DNA from: an uncultured Elusimicrobia bacterium
GTDB taxonomy: Bacteria; Elusimicrobiota; Elusimicrobia; Elusimicrobiales; UBA9959
Length of the DNA stretch: 64,000 nt
Direction of reading: 5' to 3'
Assembly: GCA_903879915.1 (NCBI GenBank)
Contig: CAIRNJ010000051.1
Location: forward strand, 16,285-80,284
The position numbers and the translations under genes were made by a program. Below are positions 16,541 through 23,403 of the stretch, piece by piece. Position 1 is the first letter of the stretch. Every line of letters starts with the position of its first letter. The notes beneath the pieces are model-generated. The model ran no database searches. It saw only the letters and a list, made by a program, of their open reading frames with translations, and was not told where the DNA came from.

Positions 16541-16744
16541 GAAAAGGGGACAGGCTACTTTTTCCGCGCCACATGGTGCCTGGGCGGCACGGGGGCCGGG
16601 CTGTCAAAACGCGCTCGGCCACACCGTGGCCTCGCTCATCATTCGGCCTCGGCGCTGCGCAAGCCTCGGCCTCACGAAGGTTTTGCCAGCCCGACCCCCG
16701 CGCCGCCTTGGAGTCACAACAAAAAGTAGCCTGTCCCCTTTTCC
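16540..16744. repeat. 205-bp palindromic repeat element with perfect 24-bp terminal inverted repeats
   Basis: The left end (16540-16563, containing AAAAGGGGACAGGCTACTTT) is the exact reverse complement of the right end (16721-16744). A second, imperfect pair of arms lies inside (16576-16610 with 16680-16718). Most of the element could therefore fold into one long hairpin around about 16645. It starts at the last base of the P5CDH stop codon and fills the gap to prfC. It has no coding capacity of its own. The design resembles REP/BIME- or MITE-like elements moved by a transposase elsewhere; no transposase is in the window. A one-base variant of the arm forms the terminator at 8002-8037. Confidence 0.85.
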
Positions 16745-16799
16745 TCGTCGGGGGAACTTTTACTTGTCTGCCAAAAAAGGTACCCTATACGCAAGCACC

Positions 16800-18389
16800 A
16801 TGAACGAGATCCTCCGGCGGCGCACCTTCGCCATAATTTCCCATCCCGACGCGGGCAAGACCACGCTCACGGAGAAGATGCTGCTTTACGGCGGCGCGCT
16901 GCACCTGGCCGGCACCGTCACGGCCCGCAAGAACCAGCGCGCCACGGCCTCGGACTGGATGGAGCTGGAGAAGAAGCGCGGCATCTCCATCAGCTCCACG
17001 GTGCTGCAGTTCGATTACGCCGGCTACCGCATAAACCTGCTGGACACCCCCGGCCACAAGGATTTCTCGGAAGACACCTACCGCGTGCTCACCGCCGTGG
17101 ACGCCGCCATCATGGTGATAGACGCCGGCAAAGGCATAGAGGCCCAGACCCTCAAGCTGTTCGAGGTCTGCCGCCGCCGCCACATCCCTATCTTCACTTT
17201 CATGAACAAGATGGACCGCCCCTCGCGCGAGCCGCTGGAGCTGATAGACGAGCTGGAGAAAGTGCTGGGCCTCAAGCCCTTCCCCGTGAACTGGCCCATG
17301 GGCAACGGCCCGGATTTCCGCGGCGTCTACGACCGCCTTACCGGCCAGGCCCATATGTTCGAACGCACCCCCGGCGGCGCCTACAAAGCCCCGGTGGAGG
17401 TGGCCGGCATCAACGACCACCGCATCAAAGAAAAGATGGACGCGGTGAGCTATAGGAATTTTATAGAGGAAGTGGGCATGCTCGACGGCGCCGGCACGGA
17501 GTATTCGATGGACGAGGTGCTGGCCGGCGAGACCACGCCGGTGTTCTTCGGCAGCGCGGTCAACAATTTCGGCATCCAGCTGATGCTCGACGGTTTCGTG
17601 GAGCACTCGGCGCCGCCCGGCCCGCGGGACGCCACCATCGGCGCGATAACCCCGGACCTGCCGGCCTTCTCGGGCTTTATTTTCAAGATACAGGGCAACA
17701 TGAACCCGCGCCACCGCGACAAGGTGGCTTTCGTGCGCGTCTGCTCGGGCAAATTCACGCGCGACATGGCCGCCCACCATTCCCGCACCGGCAAGAAGAT
17801 CCGCCTTTCCAACTCCAACAAGCTGTTCGGCCAGGAGCGGGAAACGGTGGACGAGGCCTGGCCCGGGGATATAGTGGGCCTGGTGGGGCACCAGGAGTTC
17901 GCCATCGGCGACACGCTCACCGAGAACCCCGCCATAATCTTTAACGAGATCCCGCGCTTCCCGCCGGAATGCTTTACCTACCTCTACAACCCCGTCCCCT
18001 CCAAGTTCAAGCCTTTCAGGATGGGCCTGGAGCAGCTGATCCTGGAAGGGGTGGTGCAGCAGTTCACGGTCAAGGACGGCCCGTCCTCGTCGGTGCTGCT
18101 GGCCGCGGTGGGGCCGCTGCAATTTGAAGTGACGCAGTACAGGCTGGAAGCCGAATACGGGGTGGAGTCGCGCCTGGAAGCGTGCGCCTGGAAACACATG
18201 CGCTGGCTGGACAAGGCCGGGGCCGACGCGCTGGCCGCGGGCGACATACACCTCGGCGACAACATCCGGCTCGGCGCGGACGCGGCGGGCAACCCCGTGA
18301 TCTTTTTCCCCAGCCCCTGGGCGCTGAAGTATTTCAGCGACACCAATAAAAAAATAAGCCTCTACGAACTTCCCCCCGCGGCGAACTAA
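16800..18389 (+). CDS. prfC: Peptide chain release factor 3
   Basis: The 529-residue translational GTPase recycles RF1/RF2 from terminated ribosomes; the length is identical to E. coli RF3. The start MNEILRRRTFAIISHPDAGKTTLTEKM contains G1. G2/G3 are seen in RGISISSTVLQFDY and LLDTPGHKDFSEDTYR, and FMNKMDR is G4. The middle and C-terminal segments IQGNMNPRHRDKVAFVRVCSGKF and GVVQQF are RF3-specific. The reading is open upstream to 16626, but that part lies in the palindromic repeat. The ATG at 16800 gives the family N-terminus, although no good ribosome site precedes it. Its end overlaps the convergent PLD gene by 4 bases. Confidence 0.95.
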   Translation: MNEILRRRTFAIISHPDAGKTTLTEKMLLYGGALHLAGTVTARKNQRATASDWMELEKKRGISISSTVLQFDYAGYRINLLDTPGHKDFSEDTYRVLTAVDAAIMVIDAGKGIEAQTLKLFEVCRRRHIPIFTFMNKMDRPSREPLELIDELEKVLGLKPFPVNWPMGNGPDFRGVYDRLTGQAHMFERTPGGAYKAPVEVAGINDHRIKEKMDAVSYRNFIEEVGMLDGAGTEYSMDEVLAGETTPVFFGSAVNNFGIQLMLDGFVEHSAPPGPRDATIGAITPDLPAFSGFIFKIQGNMNPRHRDKVAFVRVCSGKFTRDMAAHHSRTGKKIRLSNSNKLFGQERETVDEAWPGDIVGLVGHQEFAIGDTLTENPAIIFNEIPRFPPECFTYLYNPVPSKFKPFRMGLEQLILEGVVQQFTVKDGPSSSVLLAAVGPLQFEVTQYRLEAEYGVESRLEACAWKHMRWLDKAGADALAAGDIHLGDNIRLGADAAGNPVIFFPSPWALKYFSDTNKKISLYELPPAAN

Positions 18390-19585
18390 CCTTTCTTCAC
18401 CGGCTGGTAATCTTTCAGCGGGTCGACCGGCTGCACGTACGGGCCGTTCCAGGCCCGGTCGAAAATATCCTCAAGAATGCCCGCCCCGGCCGCGCCGTTT
18501 AGCACCACCGCCGCGCCGCGGGTGGTCAGGAAATACCCCGGCCCCCAGTTGGAGGTGGTCACAAAGCCCGTCTCGCCGTCGGCCACCAGGTACTTCAGAT
18601 GTTCCACGCGCGAGAAAGGGATGAAGCCCGAGCTGTGCTGCGGCAGGGACGAGATCTTTATCGCGATATTATCGGTCTTGGACAAAGCCTTGATGTCGCG
18701 GTCGGCCTTCCCGCCCATGCTCCAGTCAGCGAAAACCAACTCCACCTTCACCCCGCGGGCGGCCGCTATCCGCAGCGCCTCGTCCAGCTCCGCCCAGCGC
18801 GCCGAGCCGTGCTCCGCCAGGGCATAGGTCATTACCTGGCCGCGCAGGCTTATTTTTGCCGCTTTTATCAGCCGCTTCATAGCGTCTATTTCCGTATCGA
18901 AACCATTGGGAACAAAGCCTGCGGGGCTGAAAGCCAGGCTGTAAGTGACCGTGGAGCCGTTAAGCAGCGCCGTCTCCGGCGTCTCCGCGGTAACGGCGTT
19001 CTTATTTTTTTTGGCCAGGATCTTCTTAGCTGACTTCCCGTCCGCCAGCGCCCAGTCGGCCTCGAAAACCCGGCCCAGGTCGGCGGCCGCCCTTTGGCTC
19101 TTCAGGCGCAGCCCCAGCTCGTGAATGTGCTTCAGCGAGCGCCAGTCGAAGTTCTGGCTGCCGATATACGCCTCGCGGCCGTCCACTACGAAGTACTTGG
19201 AATGCTGTATGCCGCCGGCGCCGTGCTTCTTGAAATCCAGCACGCGCGCGGCCACGCCTGCCTCGCGCAGGGGGGGCAGGGACTTGCCGGTCTCTTTCAT
19301 CATTACGGAGTCCACTAGCAGGCGCACCTTGACCCCGCGCCGGGCCGCGGCCTTAACGGCTTCGATGACCGGCTCCAGAACTTCCCCGGCCTGGTCCGCT
19401 ATATAGAATTCCTCTATATCCAGGGTTTTAGCGGCCGCTTTTATCATCTCCAGCCAGACCGCCTGCGGGCGTACCGTCAACGAGGAGCCGTAAACGGTCT
19501 CGTCCGGAACGCTCTCCACCAGCTGCAGCTCCGCCGCCCTGAGCGGCGCCGCAAGGAACAGGACCGCTAAAAATATTTTTTTCAT
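18386..19585 (-). CDS. Secreted phospholipase D-like protein
   Basis: The 399-residue protein has a signal peptide (MKKIFLAVLFLAAPLRA) and two PLD half-sites: H128-S-K130-YFVV-D135 followed by GSQNFDWRS, and H329-L-K331-YLVA-D336 followed by TTSNWGPG. Both HxKxxxxD motifs are intact, so an active phosphodiesterase or transphosphatidylase in the periplasm or outside the cell is likely. The arrangement resembles PLD3/PLD4-like and poxvirus K4-like proteins. The substrate (lipid or nucleic acid) cannot be told. It is 19 bases after the DMT transporter gene, and its stop codon interlocks with that of prfC. Confidence 0.85.
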   Translation of the reverse strand: MKKIFLAVLFLAAPLRAAELQLVESVPDETVYGSSLTVRPQAVWLEMIKAAAKTLDIEEFYIADQAGEVLEPVIEAVKAAARRGVKVRLLVDSVMMKETGKSLPPLREAGVAARVLDFKKHGAGGIQHSKYFVVDGREAYIGSQNFDWRSLKHIHELGLRLKSQRAAADLGRVFEADWALADGKSAKKILAKKNKNAVTAETPETALLNGSTVTYSLAFSPAGFVPNGFDTEIDAMKRLIKAAKISLRGQVMTYALAEHGSARWAELDEALRIAAARGVKVELVFADWSMGGKADRDIKALSKTDNIAIKISSLPQHSSGFIPFSRVEHLKYLVADGETGFVTTSNWGPGYFLTTRGAAVVLNGAAGAGILEDIFDRAWNGPYVQPVDPLKDYQPVKKG

Positions 19586-19604
19586 GATCTCTCCCCGCCT
19601 CGCG

Positions 19605-20504
19605 CTATACCGGCAGCACTTCCTTCTTAGCCGCCCGGCCGAAATTGAATTTCGCGAACTCGCCGATGAGCATGCCCGAAACTATCAGCAGCCCGCCCAG
19701 CGCTTTCACCATTATAAACTCTTCGCCGCCCCAGGTCCAGGCGAAAATAGCTGCGAACACCGGCTCCAGCGTAAAGATTATCCCCACCTTGAAAGGCTCC
19801 GATTCCTTCTGCGCCAGCATCTGTATGTAAAAGGCCGTAAGCGTGGGGAACACCGCCAGGAACAGGATAACGCCCCAGCCGTTGACGCCCGCCACCGCCA
19901 GCGGATAGCCTTTGAACAGCGCTATCGCGAAGGCGATCAGCGAAACGCACCAGAACTGGTGGAAGGCCAGCATAACGGTATCGGCGTTCCTTTTAACGTA
20001 CTTGTCGGTGAAGATCAGGTGCGCCGAATAGGCCGCGGCGGCTATAAGGGTAAGCGCGTCGCCGGTATTCGCGCCTTTCACGCCGCCGGTAAGCAGCCAC
20101 AGCCCGCACACCGCCAGCGCGGCGGAAACCAGCTCCAGCCGGTTGGGCCGCTGGCCGCGCAGCGCGAACATGAAGACCGGGATGAAGATTATGAACAGGC
20201 CGGTGATGAAGCCGGAGTTGGAGGCGGAGGTGTAGACCAAGCCCACGGTCTGGGTAAGGTAGAGCAGCGCGAGAAAAACGGACAGCACCATGCCGTCCTT
20301 CAGGTGGGCCGTGAACTTCGGCCGCCGCAGCGCCCAGGGCAGCAGGAGGGCCGCCGAAACCGCGAAGCGGATGCCCACCATCACCACCGGGTGCACGGCG
20401 TCCAGCGCGCCTTTGGTTACTATGAAAGTGGAACCCCAGATAACGGCGCAGTAGACCAGGCCGAGATCGGACCAGAGCTTTTTCCCGCGGGCCGTTTTTC
20501 CCAT
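19605..20504 (-). CDS. DMT-superfamily (EamA) transporter
   Basis: From ATG 20504 the product has about 299 residues and around ten hydrophobic segments arranged as two EamA halves. Typical segments are GLVYCAVIWGSTFIVTKGAL, YTSASNSGFITGLFIIFIPVF and the second-half FTLEPVFAAIFAWTWGGEE followed by GGLLIVSGMLIGEF. EamA proteins export metabolites or amino acids; the substrate is not predictable. An alternative TTG start at 20558 would add 18 residues without a better ribosome site, so the start is uncertain. It lies 94 bases downstream of adk on the same strand. Confidence 0.88.
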   Translation of the reverse strand: MGKTARGKKLWSDLGLVYCAVIWGSTFIVTKGALDAVHPVVMVGIRFAVSAALLLPWALRRPKFTAHLKDGMVLSVFLALLYLTQTVGLVYTSASNSGFITGLFIIFIPVFMFALRGQRPNRLELVSAALAVCGLWLLTGGVKGANTGDALTLIAAAAYSAHLIFTDKYVKRNADTVMLAFHQFWCVSLIAFAIALFKGYPLAVAGVNGWGVILFLAVFPTLTAFYIQMLAQKESEPFKVGIIFTLEPVFAAIFAWTWGGEEFIMVKALGGLLIVSGMLIGEFAKFNFGRAAKKEVLPV

Positions 20505-20517
20505 GTTGTTCAAGGAA

Positions 20518-20548
20518 CGGGAACGAAGAAGGTCCCGGGCCGTTCCCG
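20518..20548 (-). promoter_or_regulatory. Inverted repeat in the leader of the DMT transporter gene
   Basis: CGGGAACG (20518-20525) and CGTTCCCG (20541-20548) are perfect 8-bp arms with a 15-base loop, immediately upstream of the transporter start. The structure could modulate its translation or be an operator. Function is unproven. Confidence 0.3.
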
Positions 20549-20598
20549 CTGCAGCCAAAACGGGCGGGACAGGACCTCGGGACAGGCGCCGGACCTGT

Positions 20599-21237
20599 TT
20601 ATTTTTTTACCGCCGCCAGTATCTGCGCGGTCACGGTCTCGAGCGGCTGCGCCCCGTTGATCTCGAAGAAATCCGTATTGCCGCGGTAATATGAGACGAG
20701 CTGCTCCGTCTGGTCCCTGTAGACCATAAGGCGTTTTTTCACCGCGTCGGGCTTATCGTCGTCGCGCACCTTCAATTTTCCGCCGCAGGAGTCGCAAAGC
20801 CCCTCCAGGAACGGCACTTTCGTGATGCGGTTGAAAATAGCCCCGCAATCGCCGCAGACCCGCCGTTCGGCCGCGCGTTTTGCGGCGTCGGCTTCGGAAA
20901 TTTTAAGCAGTACCACGGCATCGAGCGCGGAGGAGCGTGCGGAAAGCCAGGAATCCAGCCCCTCGGCCTGCTCCATGTTGCGCGGGAAACCGTCGAACAG
21001 CAGTCCGCGCTTTTCAGTCTTGAACCGTTCCTTCAGCTGGCCCAGCACCAGCCAGTCCGGCAGCAGGCTTCCCGTGCTCAGGGAGTCGGCCACCTCGTGG
21101 CCCAGCGGGGTTTTTTTCGCCACCTCGTTCCAGAAAATATCGCCGAACGAAACATGGACCAGCCCCAGTTTCCCGGCCACCGCCCGTGCCTGGGTCCCTT
21201 TTCCCGAACCTGGATAACCTAAAAGAACGATATTCAT
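20599..21237 (-). CDS. adk: Adenylate kinase (zinc-lid type)
   Basis: The start is ATG 21237, with AGGAG seven bases upstream; the open stretch beyond is not family-like. The 212-residue enzyme interconverts ATP + AMP and 2 ADP. The P-loop GYPGSGKGT is at residues 7-15, and LFDGFPRNMEQAE is the AMP-site segment. The lid holds four cysteines (C128, C131, C148, C151), the zinc-binding form common in Gram-positives and many anaerobes. It lies 81 bases downstream of the minor-pilin operon and may be partly cotranscribed with it. Confidence 0.95.
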   Translation of the reverse strand: MNIVLLGYPGSGKGTQARAVAGKLGLVHVSFGDIFWNEVAKKTPLGHEVADSLSTGSLLPDWLVLGQLKERFKTEKRGLLFDGFPRNMEQAEGLDSWLSARSSALDAVVLLKISEADAAKRAAERRVCGDCGAIFNRITKVPFLEGLCDSCGGKLKVRDDDKPDAVKKRLMVYRDQTEQLVSYYRGNTDFFEINGAQPLETVTAQILAAVKK

Positions 21238-21318
21238 AACAAAGCTCCTGTATTTCCTTAATTTACCGCCGCCGAACTGAAATTTCAATATTTTCCGCCG
21301 GAACTTGACACCAAGCCG

Positions 21319-22881
21319 TTAATTCCAGGCCTGTGAGTCCGCGCTTGTTTCCTGCCAGGAGTCTTTAGTAAGGACTACGTTGAGCGTAGGAACCTTCAAC
21401 TGCGAGTTGTAGAACACCATGGTATTGCCGGACCCCGAAACGTTGCCCACCACCCACATGGAGCCGAAGACGTCCGAGTCGCCGGTGCGGTAGAAGTTGC
21501 CGGCGACGTAAAGAAAACCGTAAACGCCGAGGTCGGCGCCCAGGCCTGAGGTTAACGGGTTGGTGGACACGCCGTTAACGTATTTTGTCATTCTCCACAA
21601 TTCGCCGGAGGTGTAACGCGCCGGGCTGCCGGAAGTAGCGCTTGACTCATTATTGCCCAACGTATACGTGGCCGCGTTCGAGTGCAAACCTGTATCCCCG
21701 GGATATTGGTTGGAGGTGGAAGTGTCGTATTTCTGGTATTCTTTCCAGGCGTTGGGCGGCACTTTGACCGTACAGCCGGAGCCGTAATAGTCGCCGCCGT
21801 CAACTGACAGGTTCCCCATAACCACAACGGTCCCCTTAATTCCGTTATTCCCGCTCCAGCTGGCGTTATTATCCCAATACCAGGTATAGTCTTTGTCCCT
21901 CCGGACAGTCTGGTTATAGCCGTAAGTCTGGTCATAAAGGTCGCTGACCTTGCAAGTAGTGCAGGGGACGGTACCGCTATAGTCACAGGTGATCGCCCCG
22001 CCGTATGTCGCCGAATGGCAGCACTGCATGATGGCGTGGCTGGTGGTTGTGGTCGAAGAATAAGTGACGCTGCATGTGCAGGAGCAGGGACTGGGCTTAG
22101 CGCAGGTGCATACGCCGGAAGTATTGCATGTGCAGGCTTTACTGCCGCTGCCGCTGCCGCATGTAGTCGGCGAGGGTTGATAGAACTCATCCTGGCAGTT
22201 GAGGGTGCTGGTGAAAGCGGCGGAGGCCTTCATGGTGGTAAAGTCAAAAACAGGCAATTCCGGCACATTATAGTTGGACCACCACTCCAGGCTGTCGGTG
22301 TTGGGCGGATTGGTGCTGTTGGTATCGAACGGAAGCACCGTTCCCATCGACAGTTTGCGCGGATAGCCCAGCACCGCGGCATCGTTTAACAACGTTATAT
22401 CGCCGATGCTCATGATCGGCCCCCAATGCACAAGGCTGGCTTCGTTCGCTGTTAAAGTGCCGCCGGAGACTATGGCCCCGGGCACGCTGGTATTGGTATA
22501 AACAGCCTTGATCGCGCGCGTTTCCTGGTTAAGGGTATCGCGCCCCTCACCGTAAATGGTTATCTGGCTATCGCCAGGCCCGGAAGTGATCTTTATGCGG
22601 TAGTTGCCGCCGGAGATATCCCTGTAGGTGGCGTCGAAATTATAGCCGGTAAGCGGGGTGCCCAGCGACACCTGGTTGAAGGTGCTGGTGGAACTCTTGA
22701 CTTTCCAGTAGCCGCGGTCCACGGCCGCCTCCGCCAGGCTGAAAGCTATGCTGGATTTCTGGTCCTTTACCGAGAGTTTCGTGTCGTTCTGCACCCATTT
22801 TACCATTACCGGCACTATTATCATCAGCATAAGGAGCGCCAGCAGTACCCCGACCAGCAGAAAGCCTTTTTTCTTTTTCAT
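21319..22881 (-). CDS. PilX-like minor pilin with a Cys-rich insert
   Basis: The 520-residue protein has a prepilin-type N-terminus: basic KKKK, then G-FLLVGVLLALLMLMIIVPVM, giving one membrane helix. Position +5 after the presumed cleavage site is Gly rather than Glu, as in some PilX/GspK tip subunits. SIAFSLAEAAVDRGYW is the usual PilX continuation. About residues 230-320 form a striking insert with roughly 14 cysteines, including short C-x-C and C-C steps. The remainder is Ser/Thr/Gly-rich. It is the third pilin gene of a tight operon (3-base gap after the PilW-like gene). It is probably a pilus-tip or pseudopilus component; the Cys cluster could be disulfide-bonded or metal-binding. Confidence 0.75.
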   Translation of the reverse strand: MKKKKGFLLVGVLLALLMLMIIVPVMVKWVQNDTKLSVKDQKSSIAFSLAEAAVDRGYWKVKSSTSTFNQVSLGTPLTGYNFDATYRDISGGNYRIKITSGPGDSQITIYGEGRDTLNQETRAIKAVYTNTSVPGAIVSGGTLTANEASLVHWGPIMSIGDITLLNDAAVLGYPRKLSMGTVLPFDTNSTNPPNTDSLEWWSNYNVPELPVFDFTTMKASAAFTSTLNCQDEFYQPSPTTCGSGSGSKACTCNTSGVCTCAKPSPCSCTCSVTYSSTTTTSHAIMQCCHSATYGGAITCDYSGTVPCTTCKVSDLYDQTYGYNQTVRRDKDYTWYWDNNASWSGNNGIKGTVVVMGNLSVDGGDYYGSGCTVKVPPNAWKEYQKYDTSTSNQYPGDTGLHSNAATYTLGNNESSATSGSPARYTSGELWRMTKYVNGVSTNPLTSGLGADLGVYGFLYVAGNFYRTGDSDVFGSMWVVGNVSGSGNTMVFYNSQLKVPTLNVVLTKDSWQETSADSQAWN

Positions 22882-22884
22882 AGA

Positions 22885-23403
22885 TCAATTCATCACCCGG
22901 ACCTTTTCCGACGCCATATGCAGCGCCTTTGTCCGGCCTTCGTAGATACTCTTCTGCAGCGTGATGGAAACCGAAATTATGCTCATATCGTCGGAACGCG
23001 GGAAAGTGAACTCGAGGTATTGCAGATTGCGGCTGAGCACGCGCTTGTTCACGCCGAAAAGCTGGTACAGCGTGGTCCCTTCCTGCTGGAACACCAGCGT
23101 TTGGGAGACCAGCGTGGTGGTGCTCCCTTCTTTAGTGAACGTGATCTTGGAATAGAACGGCTGGCTGTCATTGGCGTGGCTTATGGTAATACTGTCGCTA
23201 TGCGCCTGGCGGATCGCCCGCGTCAGCACGTACATTATCCCGCGCGCCTCCTGCTGCAGTTCAAGCTTGGTGCGCACCATAATGAACTGGCGGTTGGCCT
23301 GCAGTAAAATAGGCGCGGCCACGCCGAACAGAATGGACGTTATCGCCACCACCATTATCAGCTCCATCAGCGTAACGCCCCTGCGGCGCCGGCGCGTCAC
23401 CAT
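22885..23403 (-). CDS. PilW-like prepilin
   Basis: This is a 172-residue prepilin. RRRRR precedes the cleavage motif G-VTLMELIMVVAITSILFGVAAPILL, with Glu at +5 and a single N-terminal helix. QEARGIMYVLTRAIRQA is typical of PilW minor pilins. The short globular part has few distinctive features. Its start overlaps the end of the large PilV-like gene by 7 bases and its stop is 3 bases from the PilX-like gene. Confidence 0.85.
   Translation of the reverse strand: MVTRRRRRGVTLMELIMVVAITSILFGVAAPILLQANRQFIMVRTKLELQQEARGIMYVLTRAIRQAHSDSITISHANDSQPFYSKITFTKEGSTTTLVSQTLVFQQEGTTLYQLFGVNKRVLSRNLQYLEFTFPRSDDMSIISVSITLQKSIYEGRTKALHMASEKVRVMN

Noticed and set aside
16626..16799. N-terminal extension of prfC
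   Set aside because: This part is translated palindromic repeat; the family start and length are matched by the ATG at 16800.
20574..20598. Plus-strand hairpin followed by a T-run next to adk
   Set aside because: The stem is only 5 bp and no plus-strand gene ends there, so it is probably not a working terminator.
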